The notes under the pieces are model-generated. The model did no database searches and was not told where the DNA came from. It saw only the letters and a program-made list of their open reading frames with translations. DNA of 64,000 nucleotides from an uncultured Erythrobacter sp. (GTDB lineage: Bacteria > Pseudomonadota > Alphaproteobacteria > Sphingomonadales > Sphingomonadaceae), in contig CANMUS010000001.1 of assembly GCA_947501215.1 (NCBI GenBank), positions 62,001-126,000 on the forward strand, given 5' to 3'. The position numbers and the translations under genes were made by a program. Numbering within the stretch: the first letter of the stretch is position 1; every line of letters starts with the position of its first letter. This document shows, piece by piece, positions 9,683 to 19,120 of the stretch.

Positions 9683-10948
9683 CTATTGGTTGAGGGCAGG
9701 CCGCAGGGGATCGAGCGATCCGTCGGTCCGTCCACGGGGCGGCAGACCGATGAGTTCTCGCAGCAGCGGCTCCACCGACGTGTTCCGGAACGAGGGCAGG
9801 GCGATCCCGGTGCGAAATGCCGGACCGTGAGCGATAAAGAGCGACGCCATCTCAGGCGCGGCGGGATCGTAACCATGAGAGCCGCCCGTCCAGCTGCTGT
9901 CTGAAGCGGTCGGCGCGATCGTCCAGCCCGTTTCCGCGAGGCAGAAATACGGCGGGATCCGGCGGTGCGTACCGTACTCGAACCGCTCCGGCATCTCGTC
10001 CTTGCGCCAGCACTCCATGTGCTCGTGATCGGTTAGGATAGCCGCCTCGAAAGCAGCGCGGTTGCCTTCGGTAGGCTCGAAGGTGGCATAGGCCCCGCCC
10101 TCGACAAGGCGATAGAGCGACGGATCGATGATCGTGTCGAGCCCGATCATCCGCTGCGAGCTGGTAGCGGCCATGCCATGGTCGGAAACGATGACGAGGT
10201 TTGCCGGCTGCCCCAGTTGATCGAGGCCAGCGACCAGATCGGCGATGTGCCGGTCTATATCTCGCAGGGCAACATCGAGTTCTTCACCCTGCGGGCCGAC
10301 ATCGTGGCCGGCAGTATCGGTGGTGTCGAAATAGAGCGTCACGAACTCCGGGCGGATATCCGCCGGACGACGCAGCCAGTCGAGCACGCTGTTGACGCGC
10401 TGCGTATTGCTGACCTGCATGCTGAATGCCTGCCAGTCGCTCGGCAGCACACCATCATCCACCGGGCCGAAACGCTTGGCGGTGCCGCCCCAGGGCACGG
10501 CCGAGCCCGGCCAGAACATGGCCGCGCTCCGGATACCGGCCTCTTCCGCGTCGACCCAGATCGGGCGCGCATCGGCCCACCACCAGGGATCGACGTTCGA
10601 CATGCCGAAAGTCTCGTCCGGCCGCTCGGGATCTTCCATCCGGTTGGCGGTGATGCCGTGGTGATCGGGCACCAATCCGGTGACGAGCGTCCAGTGATTG
10701 GGGAAGGTCTTGGTCGGGAAGGACGCCTGCATCGACGCTGTCGCGCCGTTTTCGGCGAGACGAGACAAGGTTGGCGTGAGCCCGCGCTCGAGATAGTCCG
10801 GATGGAATCCGTCGATCGAGACGAGGATGGTGACCGGCTCGCGCTGTTCTACCTCCGCTGCGGCAACCGGCGGAGCATCGGCATAGGTCGCGCAGCCGCC
10901 CAACGTGGCGGCGAGCCCCAAGGCCAGTGCTGCGGCAATCCGATTCAT
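9683..10948 (-). CDS. Type I phosphodiesterase / nucleotide pyrophosphatase lipoprotein
   Basis: Alkaline-phosphatase-superfamily enzyme of the ENPP type, 421 residues. A lipoprotein signal ends in LGGCA. Metal and catalytic motifs are in order: SIDGFHPDY (Asp ligand), FPTKTFPNHW (Thr nucleophile), a Asp-containing TTDTAGHDVGP segment, VSDHGM and GGSHGYDP. It probably hydrolyses phosphodiester bonds of extracellular nucleotides in the periplasm or outer membrane. The ATG at 10948 is preferred over an upstream GTG because GAGGTG lies at the proper distance, overlapping the ychF stop. Confidence 0.9.
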   Translation of the reverse strand: MNRIAAALALGLAATLGGCATYADAPPVAAAEVEQREPVTILVSIDGFHPDYLERGLTPTLSRLAENGATASMQASFPTKTFPNHWTLVTGLVPDHHGITANRMEDPERPDETFGMSNVDPWWWADARPIWVDAEEAGIRSAAMFWPGSAVPWGGTAKRFGPVDDGVLPSDWQAFSMQVSNTQRVNSVLDWLRRPADIRPEFVTLYFDTTDTAGHDVGPQGEELDVALRDIDRHIADLVAGLDQLGQPANLVIVSDHGMAATSSQRMIGLDTIIDPSLYRLVEGGAYATFEPTEGNRAAFEAAILTDHEHMECWRKDEMPERFEYGTHRRIPPYFCLAETGWTIAPTASDSSWTGGSHGYDPAAPEMASLFIAHGPAFRTGIALPSFRNTSVEPLLRELIGLPPRGRTDGSLDPLRPALNQ

Positions 10949-10958
10949 GGGTTTCACC

Positions 10959-12059
10959 TCAGACGTTGAACTTGAATAGCATCACGTCGCCATCCTGCAC
11001 GACGTATTCCTTGCCTTCCTGCCGCAGCTTGCCGGCCTCCTTGGCACCGCTTTCGCCGCCCAGCGCAACGTAATCATCGTAGGCAATTGTTTCAGCGCGA
11101 ATAAAGCCGCGCTCGAAATCGGTATGGATTTCGCCCGCCGCCTGCGGCGCCTTCGCGCCGTCGGGAAAGGTCCAGGCGCGGGATTCCTTGGGGCCCGCAG
11201 TGAAGAACGTCTTCAGGCCGAGCAGCTTGTAGCCTGCGCGAATGACACGGCTGAGGCCTGACTCATCGAGACCCAGCTCGGCGAGATATTCCGCGCGGTC
11301 TTCCTGGGGCATGGCGACCAGCTCGCTTTCGATGGCAGCGGACACGACGACAGCTTCGGCGCCTTCGGCCTTGGCCTTTTCGAACACGAGGTCGGACAGG
11401 GCATTGCCCTTCGCTGCATCCTCTTCGGAGACATTGCAGACATAGAGCACCGGCTTGGCAGTGAGCAGCTGCGCCTGGCGGAACATGCGCGCTTCTTCAT
11501 CGTCCTTGGGCTCCGTGAGGCGCGCAGGCTTGCCGTCGCGCAGCAGATCGAGCGCCTGGCCGAGCACGCTGGCCATGATCTTGGCCTCCTTGTCGCCGCC
11601 CGTCGCGCGTTTCGCCGCAGCGGGCACGCGCTTCTCGAGGCTTTCGAGGTCGGACAGCATCAGCTCGGTCTCGACTACTTCAGCATCGGCAATGGGATCG
11701 ACTTTGTTGGAGACGTGCTGGATGTCGTCGTCCTCGAAACAGCGCAGCACGTGGACGATCGCATCCACCTCGCGGATGTTGCCGAGGAACTGGTTACCCA
11801 GGCCTTCGCCCTGGCTCGCGCCCTTAACCAGGCCGGCGATATCGACGAAGGCCAGCTGGGTCGGCACGACCTTGGCCGATTTCGCGATGCCCGCAATCTT
11901 GTCCAGCCGCTCGTCCGGCACGGCGACCTGGCCGACATTCGGCTCGATCGTGCAGAAAGGATAGTTCGCAGCCTGAGCGGCCTGCGTTTCGGTAAGGGCG
12001 TTGAAAAGGGTGGACTTGCCGACATTCGGCAGGCCGACGATCCCGCAGCGGAAACCCAT
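10959..12059 (-). CDS. ychF: Redox-regulated Obg-like ATPase YchF
   Basis: Universal ribosome-associated P-loop ATPase, 366 residues as expected. The P-loop is GLPNVGKST, switch region FVDIAGLVKGASQGEG, a central coiled helical insertion, and the NVSEED segment in place of the guanine-specific NKxD motif. The C-terminal TGS domain contains FFTAGPKESRAW and ends GDVMLFKFNV. Upstream of the phosphodiesterase gene on the same strand; likely co-transcribed. Confidence 0.97.
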   Translation of the reverse strand: MGFRCGIVGLPNVGKSTLFNALTETQAAQAANYPFCTIEPNVGQVAVPDERLDKIAGIAKSAKVVPTQLAFVDIAGLVKGASQGEGLGNQFLGNIREVDAIVHVLRCFEDDDIQHVSNKVDPIADAEVVETELMLSDLESLEKRVPAAAKRATGGDKEAKIMASVLGQALDLLRDGKPARLTEPKDDEEARMFRQAQLLTAKPVLYVCNVSEEDAAKGNALSDLVFEKAKAEGAEAVVVSAAIESELVAMPQEDRAEYLAELGLDESGLSRVIRAGYKLLGLKTFFTAGPKESRAWTFPDGAKAPQAAGEIHTDFERGFIRAETIAYDDYVALGGESGAKEAGKLRQEGKEYVVQDGDVMLFKFNV

Positions 12060-12124
12060 CGATAACTCCGGAAAATGAGGTGTGGACGCGCCCTTAGCGC
12101 CGCCGCCGCAGGAATGCCAGAGCG

Positions 12125-13120
12125 TCAGACGTTATGGACGGCCTTGATCCAGGGGCCATAACCGCTCTCGCCCAGCCAGCCGACCTGCACCTTGGCGGTG
12201 ACCTCGTTGATCGGGATCTGGGGCTTCGGTCCGGGATGCACCGGCGTGCGCAGCGGGCGCGTGCCCGGCGGCATGGCGATGATCGCGGCGATGGCGTTGG
12301 GCACATCCATTGGGTCGGCGCTGCGGGTGGAGCCGTCCTCCTCGCCCATGCGGGCGACCACTTGCGGATAGCCGCTGGTGTGAATGTCCTCGGCGCGTTC
12401 CTTAAGCTGGGCCGAGTAGATGTTGCGGTTGACCCAGACTTCCGTCGGATAGCCGCCCGGCTCGATGATCGCGACATCAATGCCATGCGGCACCAGTTCG
12501 TAGGCCAGCTGCTCGCTCATCGCCTCCAGCGCAAACTTCGTCGCGGAGTAGTGTCCAGCGTTCGGAACGATGACCCGGCCCAGCTGGCTCGAAATCGGGA
12601 CGATCAGGCCCGAGCCACGCTCTCGCATGCCGGGGAGGACAGCGCGGGCCATGCGGTGGCAGCCGAAGACATTGGTGTCGAAGATCAGCTCCGTGGCCTC
12701 CATGTCCTGCACCTCGACAGGTGAGGAGATGCCGATACCCGCATTGTTGACCAGCACATCCATGGCGCCGCCCGCGATCCGCACGGCCTCTGCAACACCG
12801 GCAGCCACCTGGTCATCGTCGGTCACGTCGATCTCGATGATGTGGAGATCGAGATCGTCGGCTTCAGCCAGGGCGCGCAATTCAGCGGCCTCGGGGCGCG
12901 GCAAATTGCGCATGGTGGCGAAGACCCTGGCACCCTTGCGCGCGTAATCTTCCGCCATCAGCCGGCCGAAGCCTGAAGAGCAGCCGGTGATAAGGATATT
13001 CTTCCCTGCCAGGCTGGCGGGGATCGGCGTGCTTTGGGCCAATGCGGCGCGCGCGCCGACGACGGCCACTCCCGTCGCAGCTGCTCCGGCGAGAAGGGTA
13101 CGGCGATTGATGCTCGGCAT
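12125..13120 (-). CDS. Tat-exported short-chain dehydrogenase/reductase
   Basis: Classical SDR of 331 residues. The N-terminus carries a twin-arginine signal (NRRTLLAG plus a hydrophobic stretch ending ARAALA), unusual for an NAD(P)-dependent enzyme, because folded, cofactor-loaded proteins use this route. Rossmann motif TGCSSGFG, LVNNAG, catalytic Ser (ISSQLG) and YSATK are all present. The substrate is unknown. The gene is divergent from the TPR lipoprotein gene. Confidence 0.88.
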   Translation of the reverse strand: MPSINRRTLLAGAAATGVAVVGARAALAQSTPIPASLAGKNILITGCSSGFGRLMAEDYARKGARVFATMRNLPRPEAAELRALAEADDLDLHIIEIDVTDDDQVAAGVAEAVRIAGGAMDVLVNNAGIGISSPVEVQDMEATELIFDTNVFGCHRMARAVLPGMRERGSGLIVPISSQLGRVIVPNAGHYSATKFALEAMSEQLAYELVPHGIDVAIIEPGGYPTEVWVNRNIYSAQLKERAEDIHTSGYPQVVARMGEEDGSTRSADPMDVPNAIAAIIAMPPGTRPLRTPVHPGPKPQIPINEVTAKVQVGWLGESGYGPWIKAVHNV

Positions 13121-13232
13121 GGCTCTCTCCTAAAGTCGTGGCTCAACCTAGCACCCGCGCTGCGGATTGACAGGGTCTCTCCGATGCGAAAATTTCACGA
13201 AGATTTCAGGCAATCTTGCTAAGCGGCAGACC

Positions 13233-14756
13233 ATGTTCAGCAAACGCCATTTTGCATCGACCTTCGTGCTGGCCGCGGCGCTTGCCGCGTGTTCGCCCGA
13301 TCCCGCCACGCGCTTCGCGACCGCCGAGGAAGCCTTCGCGGCAAACGACTTCCGCGCAGCGCGCATTTCGCTGATTGCCGGGCTGAGGGAACAGCCCGGC
13401 GACCACGAGATGCGGCTGCTGCTGGCGCGGGCGCAACTGGCGCTGGGAGACGGGGAGGGTGCTGCTTCGTCGCTCGACGCCCTTCCTGCGGAGTTCGCCT
13501 CGCAACCCCGTATCGCCATCGTACGGGCGGAATCGGACATTTTGCGGGGGCGGTTCGACGAAGCACTCGCGGGCGTGGCGGAGATCGAAACAGGTGCTGC
13601 CGACCGTATTCGCGCGCTGGCCTATATCGGGCAGGAGAAGTTCGACAAGGCGGCGGAAGCGTTCGCGACAGGCGCGGCCCGCAATGAGGTCGATGCGCGC
13701 CTGTTGGCAGCCTACGGACGCTTCGCCTTGGGGAATGGCGAGGGCGACAAGGCCACATCGCTCGTCGGGCAGGCAATCGAGATCGATCCGCAACTGGTCG
13801 AGGCCCATCTGGTCAACGGCCTCGTCAGGGAGAACCGCAACGACCTGACCGGCGCTTTGATGGCCTACGACCGCGCCTTGGAACTGCACCCCGACAATTT
13901 CGACGGCCGTCTGGGCAAGGCGCAAATGCTCGCCCTGCTCGACCGATTCGAGGAGGCTTCCGGGATTGCCGATGACCTGGCGCGCGAGGCGCCCGAGGAT
14001 CGCTCGGTCGCTTTCCTCGAGGCGCGGATCGCTGCGGGCGAGGGCGAATGGCAGGTCGTACGGAAGATCCTGCAGCCGTACGAAAACGAGCTGCGGTCCG
14101 CTGCGGGACTGCCTGCGATCTACGGCGAATCGCTGCTCGAGATCGACCAACCTGCGCTGGCGCTCGGCGTGCTGGAGCCGGAGCTGAGCCGACAGCCGAA
14201 TTCCCGTCCGCTGCGCCGGCTCGTCGCGCGCGCGCAACTGGCCGGTGGTGATGCGCACGCCGCCCTCGGCACGATCCGCCCGCTGGCGACCCGGGCCGAT
14301 GCGACGCCTGCGGAACTGCGCCTCGCTGCCCGTGCGGCAGAACGGGCGGGAAGCGACTCTGCTGGAGAATTCGAACGCCGCGCCGTGATGCCGTCTGCCG
14401 AATGGGTCGGCGGCGAACTGGCCAAGGCGGACCAGGCGCTGCGCAACCGGCAGTGGCGCGATGCTGAGACGCGGTACGAGAGCATCCTGTCGCGCACGCG
14501 GTCCGACAATGCGATGGTGCTCAACAACCTCGCCTTCGCGAAAGAGAAGCTCGGCAAGGAAGAGCAGGCGCTCGAGATCGCCTTGCGCGCGGCCAAGCTG
14601 GAGCCGGACAATGCCTCCATCCTCGACACCGCTGGCTGGCTGCTGGTTCAGAGCGGATCGCGGGCGCGTGGTCTCGAAATGCTGCGCCGGGCGGCGAAAC
14701 TCGATCCCGACAATCCGACGATCCAGCGGCATCTGACAGAAGCCACAAAGGGATAG
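13233..14756 (+). CDS. Tetratricopeptide-repeat lipoprotein
   Basis: Secreted TPR protein of 507 residues. The start MFSKRHFAS follows an open but non-coding-looking extension. A lipoprotein signal ends in AALAACS. Most of the chain is made of TPR-like helix pairs, e.g. the repeat with ALELHPDNFDGRLGKAQ and the final pair with KLEPDNASILDTAGW and KLDPDNPTIQRHL. The layout recalls PrsT-type TPR lipoproteins of PEP-CTERM systems but is only about half their length; a PEP-CTERM gene lies next to it, in convergent orientation. Confidence 0.82.
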   Translation: MFSKRHFASTFVLAAALAACSPDPATRFATAEEAFAANDFRAARISLIAGLREQPGDHEMRLLLARAQLALGDGEGAASSLDALPAEFASQPRIAIVRAESDILRGRFDEALAGVAEIETGAADRIRALAYIGQEKFDKAAEAFATGAARNEVDARLLAAYGRFALGNGEGDKATSLVGQAIEIDPQLVEAHLVNGLVRENRNDLTGALMAYDRALELHPDNFDGRLGKAQMLALLDRFEEASGIADDLAREAPEDRSVAFLEARIAAGEGEWQVVRKILQPYENELRSAAGLPAIYGESLLEIDQPALALGVLEPELSRQPNSRPLRRLVARAQLAGGDAHAALGTIRPLATRADATPAELRLAARAAERAGSDSAGEFERRAVMPSAEWVGGELAKADQALRNRQWRDAETRYESILSRTRSDNAMVLNNLAFAKEKLGKEEQALEIALRAAKLEPDNASILDTAGWLLVQSGSRARGLEMLRRAAKLDPDNPTIQRHLTEATKG

Positions 14757-14800
14757 ATCTCTTACGCCCCGTCTATGTCGGCTATTTGAGCACCAGACAC

Positions 14801-14838
14801 AAAAACGGCGCAGGACCCATTAGTCTCGCGCCGTTTTT
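14801..14838. terminator. Bidirectional intrinsic terminator
   Basis: Perfect 11-bp inverted repeat: AAAAACGGCGC at 14801-14811 and GCGCCGTTTTT at 14828-14838. The A/T ends supply a U-tract on either strand. It sits between the convergent TPR lipoprotein and PEP-CTERM genes. Confidence 0.85.
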
Positions 14839-14860
14839 CGTGATCCAGGAGGCTGGACTA

Positions 14861-15592
14861 TCAGGCGTAGGCCAACCGGGCCGGGGCCGCTGCCAGCGGG
14901 CGGCGACGGCGGGTGCCGATCGCAAGTCCGAGGACTGCGAGGCCGAAGAGCAGCATCATGCCCGGTTCGGGGACATCGGTACCGCTGGTCGTACCGCCGC
15001 TGGTCGAGGTCTGGCGACCGCTGGCCGAACCGACTCCGTCCGCGCCGGTGACCGACTGGTAGCGAACGAAGAAGTCGTCGAGCGCCAGCGACGCCGGAGC
15101 AGTTCCGCCAAAATCGAGGCTCAACGTGCCGCTGCCGGTATCGCCGTCGAAGACGCCGCCCGAACCGCCGCCGGCACAGCTGCCAGTACGCTGCGCCTGG
15201 AAACAGACGTCAACCGTGCCGATCCCATTCGGATAGTTCGAGCCGGTGTTGGTATAACCGTAAGTGCCGGTGCTGGTGGCCGAATCAACGTCCGGATCGG
15301 TGTTGAAGGCGAAACCGGCGACCCGCGAGCCGATGCCGTCGCCATCCGCGCCGGTGTTCGTCATCGTATAGTCGAAGGTGTAGACGCCGTTCTCGATACC
15401 GGTCAGCGTGAGCGTAAGTTCGGAGCCGAGGCCGTCGATCGAGGGCCCGCCGTCGACGAAGCCGTCGAAGGTGATGGTGAAGCTTTCGCCGACCGATCCG
15501 GCGTCGAGCAGGATCGGCTCTGCAGCTGCCGGTGCAGCAGTCGCCACGCCGACGATGGCAAGTGCCTTAAGGAAAAGTCGTTTCAAGTTCAC
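14861..15592 (-). CDS. PEP-CTERM sorting-signal protein
   Basis: Exported protein of 243 residues. A signal peptide (MNLKRLF to APAAAE) is followed by a beta-rich, Gly/Thr/Asp-rich body with a single CAGG segment. The C-terminus shows VPEPGMMLLFGLAVLGLAIG followed by four arginines: the PEP motif, hydrophobic helix and basic cluster recognised by exosortase. Twelve residues follow the basic cluster, slightly more than usual. The body resembles the cistern family of PEP-CTERM proteins, tentatively. No exosortase gene is in the window. Confidence 0.88.
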   Translation of the reverse strand: MNLKRLFLKALAIVGVATAAPAAAEPILLDAGSVGESFTITFDGFVDGGPSIDGLGSELTLTLTGIENGVYTFDYTMTNTGADGDGIGSRVAGFAFNTDPDVDSATSTGTYGYTNTGSNYPNGIGTVDVCFQAQRTGSCAGGGSGGVFDGDTGSGTLSLDFGGTAPASLALDDFFVRYQSVTGADGVGSASGRQTSTSGGTTSGTDVPEPGMMLLFGLAVLGLAIGTRRRRPLAAAPARLAYA

Positions 15593-15737
15593 GGTAGCCC
15601 CCGTCTCGGTTCCGGCCTGATTGATTGATTATGTCGAAATGACAGGAGCAATGCGAGAGCACCAGCATGACGAAGCTCATGTCTCATTAGGGAACACCCC
15701 GCGTCGGATTGGCTAATCACGACGTCTCGCGAGCGGA

Positions 15738-16307
15738 TCACCCCTGCATCCGCATCGCGAAATCGCTCGTGAAACGGGCGTTGTCTCCGGCGGCCAGCCA
15801 ACCCGCTTCCGCGGCAATAGCGGCGAGCATATCGGCAAGCGGATCCATTTCCGCCTTGGCGTAATTGCCGAGTACGTGGCCGGTGACCCGCTCCTTGCTG
15901 CCGGGATGACCGATGCCGATTCGCACGCGGCGGAAATCGGGGCCGAGATGCTGGTTGATCGAGCGCAGCCCGTTATGGCCCGCCAGACCGCCACCGTCCC
16001 GTACCTTCACCTTGAAAGGGGCGAGGTCCAGCTCGTCATGGAAGACGGTGAGCGCATCGGGTTCCAGCTTGTAGAAACGCAGCGCCTCGCCGACCGCGCG
16101 GCCGCTTTCGTTCATATATGTGGCCGGTTTGAGCAACAGGATCTTCTCGCCGCCGATCCGTCCTTCTTGCGTCCAGCCGGAGAACTTCTTCTGTACCGGC
16201 GCGAACCCGTGGATTTCGGCCAGCACATCGCACACCATAAAACCGACGTTGTGCCGGTGTAGTGCGTATTTGGGTCCGGGATTTCCAAGGCCTGTCCAGA
16301 TCTGCAT
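15738..16307 (-). CDS. pth: Peptidyl-tRNA hydrolase
   Basis: Releases tRNA from prematurely dropped peptidyl-tRNA in the cytoplasm. Length 189 is standard. Motifs: GLGNPGPKYALHRHNVGF with the catalytic His, KPATYMNESG, FHDELDLA with the catalytic Asp, and GGLAGHNGLRSI. It lies 91 bases downstream of rplY, the common pairing in bacteria, but a terminator-like hairpin separates them. Confidence 0.97.
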   Translation of the reverse strand: MQIWTGLGNPGPKYALHRHNVGFMVCDVLAEIHGFAPVQKKFSGWTQEGRIGGEKILLLKPATYMNESGRAVGEALRFYKLEPDALTVFHDELDLAPFKVKVRDGGGLAGHNGLRSINQHLGPDFRRVRIGIGHPGSKERVTGHVLGNYAKAEMDPLADMLAAIAAEAGWLAAGDNARFTSDFAMRMQG

Positions 16308-16335
16308 CAGCGCCCTCTAGCTTCGTGATCCCCAA

Positions 16336-16370
16336 AAGCAAAACGCCGGCCCATTGCTGGACCGGCGCTT
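16336..16370 (-). terminator. Terminator or attenuator after rplY
   Basis: Read on the minus strand, GCGCCGGTCC and GGGCCGGCGT form a 9-bp stem around AGCAAT (one mismatch), followed by TTTTGCTTTT. It lies between rplY and pth, so it may end part of the rplY transcripts before pth. Confidence 0.7.
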
Positions 16371-16398
16371 CGTGTTTCGTAGCTGGATGCGGAGCGGA

Positions 16399-17094
16399 TT
16401 ATTCGCTCTTCGCTTCCTGCTCGTCTGCGGCGTCGTCGTCCGGACCCTGCTCGGTAGCAGCGGTCTCGCCCGGCTCAATGCCTTCGCCGGTCTGGTCTTC
16501 GCCTTCGGCGCCTTCGCTCTTCTTGAGAGCGGACGGGGCGACCAGCGTTGCGATGGTGAAGTCGCGATCGGTGATCGCGCTTTCGCTACCCTCGGGCAGT
16601 TGTACTTCGCTGATATGGATCGAATCGCCGACTTCCTTGCCGGTCACGTCGATCTCGATCTCGCCGGGGATCTTGTCGTTGTCGCACACCAGCTCGAGCT
16701 CGTGGCGAACGATGTTGAGCACGCCGCCCTTCTTGAGGCCAGGCGATGCTTCCTCGTTCAGGAACACCACGGGCACGTTCACTTCGATCTTGCCGCCCTT
16801 GGCGAGACGGAAAAAATCAGCGTGCTCTGGACGGTCGTTGACCGGGTGCAGGGCGACGTCCTTGGGAATTGTGCGGACCTTCTTGCCGTCGAGCTCGATC
16901 TCCACGATCGAGTTCATGAAGTGTCCGGTGCCGAGCTGGCGAACCAACTCCTTCGCTTCCACGTGGATCAGGGTGGGTTCTTCCTTGCCGCCATAGATAA
17001 CGGCGGGAACACGGCCTTCGCGGCGAAGTTGACGGGAGGCTCCCTTGCCAGCCCGTTCGCGCGCCTCGGCCGGCAGGGTCAGAGCGTCGCTCAT
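16399..17094 (-). CDS. rplY: 50S ribosomal protein L25 (general stress protein Ctc form)
   Basis: Long TL5/Ctc-type L25 of 231 residues that binds 5S rRNA. An N-terminal L25 domain ([25 protein letters not shown]) is followed by the beta-rich TL5 C-terminal domain (HVPVVFLNE-like, [31 protein letters not shown]). The last 35 residues are highly acidic (Glu/Asp/Gly-rich), typical in this lineage. The gene precedes pth. Confidence 0.95.
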   Translation of the reverse strand: MSDALTLPAEARERAGKGASRQLRREGRVPAVIYGGKEEPTLIHVEAKELVRQLGTGHFMNSIVEIELDGKKVRTIPKDVALHPVNDRPEHADFFRLAKGGKIEVNVPVVFLNEEASPGLKKGGVLNIVRHELELVCDNDKIPGEIEIDVTGKEVGDSIHISEVQLPEGSESAITDRDFTIATLVAPSALKKSEGAEGEDQTGEGIEPGETAATEQGPDDDAADEQEAKSE

Positions 17095-17219
17095 TGCACA
17101 TACCTTTCGAATGCATATTGAATGTTCGGTCCCACCACGCCTCCAGGGATGACCATGGTGCCGAAGGACGCGCGCCTAGCAGGTCCGGCGCGAAAGGCAA
17201 GCGATTTGGACCGGTCGCG

Positions 17220-18101
17220 CTATTCGATCCGGGTCACGACATATCCGTTCGCCTGGAGCAGCGCGGGCAGGCCGTCCTCGCCGAGCAGATGGCCTGCGCC
17301 CACGGCAATCAATGGCCTGTCGCGGGCGGACAGCAGGTTTTCGATGCGCGTAGCCCAGGCGGAATTGCGGTCGATAAGCAGCGCCTGGCGCAGTTCCGGG
17401 TCGGCCAGCATCCCGCTCTGCGTTAACTGTTGCAATTCGTCCGTATCGCCTTCGCGCCACAAGCGGGCGAGGCGTCCGGGATCGCGTCCGTGCGTAGCAG
17501 CCTCTTCCAGCACCGCATTCAGCAAGTCGCGTTGCTCCTTCCGCGGCAGGCTGTCGAAGATCGCCAGTTGCGAACGGGCCCCCTCAAGTTCGATCAGGTC
17601 GCGCCCATCGAAAGCTTCGATGAGCGCGCGATCGGCCCCATTCTCCGGCTGCCCCTCCTGAGCCACCTGGGCGAGGGCGAGGGCAGCGGCCCAGCTTTCC
17701 ATCGGATCGAAATAGCTGCGACGAACCTTGGCTTTTACCAGCAGCTCGTCGAATTCGTTGCGCAAATCCTTGCGAATGCGGGCGCGGATCGGGCCTTCGG
17801 GCCGGTCGAAAGCCATATTCTCGAACAGGGCGGACAGCTTGGCTCCGTCGCCCAAATTGCCCACCTCGACAACGAGCATGTCGGCATTCTCGATCACCTG
17901 TTCGAGCTGCGGAGAGCGCCAGGCTATATCGTCCGGCAAAGCATGGACTGTGCCAAACAGCCAGCCTTCGACGGCACCGTCCTCCCGCGCGATTTCCCAG
18001 AGCGCGGGGTAGGTCGTCTGCTCGGGCGGCTGCGCGGGTTGCTGCTCGCAAGCTGTCGCGAGCGTCAGAGCGGCAAAACCGAGGGCGAGACGTTTCAACA
18101 T
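17220..18101 (-). CDS. TraB/GumN family lipoprotein, copy 1
   Basis: TraB/GumN fold protein of 293 residues, paralogous to the next gene upstream. The start MLKRLALG gives a lipoprotein signal ending in ATACE. Family motifs are LWEIAREDGAVEGWLFGTVHALPDD near the N-terminus, where the GTxH motif is probably part of a metal-dependent active site, and a C-terminal GAGHLLGEDGLPALL. Members of this clan include the TIKI metalloproteases; the substrate here is unknown. Confidence 0.87.
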   Translation of the reverse strand: MLKRLALGFAALTLATACEQQPAQPPEQTTYPALWEIAREDGAVEGWLFGTVHALPDDIAWRSPQLEQVIENADMLVVEVGNLGDGAKLSALFENMAFDRPEGPIRARIRKDLRNEFDELLVKAKVRRSYFDPMESWAAALALAQVAQEGQPENGADRALIEAFDGRDLIELEGARSQLAIFDSLPRKEQRDLLNAVLEEAATHGRDPGRLARLWREGDTDELQQLTQSGMLADPELRQALLIDRNSAWATRIENLLSARDRPLIAVGAGHLLGEDGLPALLQANGYVVTRIE

Positions 18102-18128
18102 GCCGGTCTTCCAGCCCAAACTGCCGGA

Positions 18129-18164
18129 CCGCGCAAGGGGCACGCCACAGGTGCCCCCGCGCGG
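18129..18164. other. Intercistronic hairpin between TraB/GumN copies
   Basis: CCGCGC-AA-GGGGCAC (18129-18143) pairs with GTGCCCC-C-GCGCGG (18151-18164) around a 7-base loop: 13 base pairs with a small internal loop. No U-tract follows on either strand. It sits in the gap between the two TraB/GumN genes and may adjust their relative expression or stabilise the upstream message. Confidence 0.5.
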
Positions 18165-18170
18165 AGCATC

Positions 18171-19091
18171 TTACTGGATCCGGGTGACCGCTATGTCGCG
18201 CCCGGCAAGGTAATCCTGGACGCTCTTTTCACCCGCCAGGTGACCGGCGCCGACGGCGATGAACACCGTTCCGGGCGTGTCCATCCGCTCATCGATCCAC
18301 TCCGCCCAATTGGCGTTGCGATCATAGAGCAAAGCCTTGGCAAGCGCGGGATCGGTGAGGCTGCGGTTCATAAGCTCGGCCAGGCCATCAGCATCGCCGG
18401 CGACCCATTCGGCCAGCATCTCGTCCATCAGGGGGACGAGCTGATCGATGTTATCGATCGTGCTCATCAGAAACTCGATCTGTGTGTCCTGTGGCAAATT
18501 GTCGAATACGCCGATCTGATACTCGACCGTCTCCAGCGCATCGCGCGCCACCGCCTCGCCCGCACTAGTCTCGACCACGTTTTCGACACCGCTCTCGGCC
18601 GTCCAGCCATTCTTAAGCAGCGGAAGCACCGCCATGGTCATGCCGGCGAACCACGGCTCGAACCGGTCGAAGGCGTTCACGGGGAGACCGAATCCTGTGA
18701 GCGCTGCTTCGTACTTCGCCGACTGTTCTTCACCCAGGATACTGCGAAGGGTCTCGCCCTCCGGCAACATGGCCTGCATCGCGATCGCTTGCTGCGACGC
18801 GGGATCGCTGGTCGCATCGGCGGGGATCTCGGTCACGAGGGTATCGGCGGAATCGAGCGCGGTTTCGATCGGACCCTTGTACCATTCCACGCCATCGGGC
18901 AGCGCATGGACGGTGCCGAAAAGGTAGATGGTCGTATCCTCGTCGGCGACCTTCCACAGCGCGGGGCCTTCGCCGGTGCTCTGTTCGACAGGTGCGACGG
19001 GGGTCGAGGCAACGGCGGTTTCTTCAGCATAGGTGGCACAGCCCTGAAGCATAAGCGCGATAGGGGCGGCGGCCAGAAGAAGGTTTTTCAT
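18171..19091 (-). CDS. TraB/GumN family lipoprotein, copy 2
   Basis: Second TraB/GumN protein, 306 residues, in tandem with the downstream copy. Lipoprotein signal ends in MLQGCA. It has the same landmarks: LWKVADEDTTIYLFGTVHALPDG near residue 45 and GAGHLAGEKSVQDYL near the end. The two copies have diverged substantially outside these motifs, so the duplication is old. Upstream, on the same strand, are the membrane protein and the XRE regulator. Confidence 0.87.
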   Translation of the reverse strand: MKNLLLAAAPIALMLQGCATYAEETAVASTPVAPVEQSTGEGPALWKVADEDTTIYLFGTVHALPDGVEWYKGPIETALDSADTLVTEIPADATSDPASQQAIAMQAMLPEGETLRSILGEEQSAKYEAALTGFGLPVNAFDRFEPWFAGMTMAVLPLLKNGWTAESGVENVVETSAGEAVARDALETVEYQIGVFDNLPQDTQIEFLMSTIDNIDQLVPLMDEMLAEWVAGDADGLAELMNRSLTDPALAKALLYDRNANWAEWIDERMDTPGTVFIAVGAGHLAGEKSVQDYLAGRDIAVTRIQ

Positions 19092-19120
19092 ATCGATTAT
19101 CTTTCAAGTGAAGGAACTTA

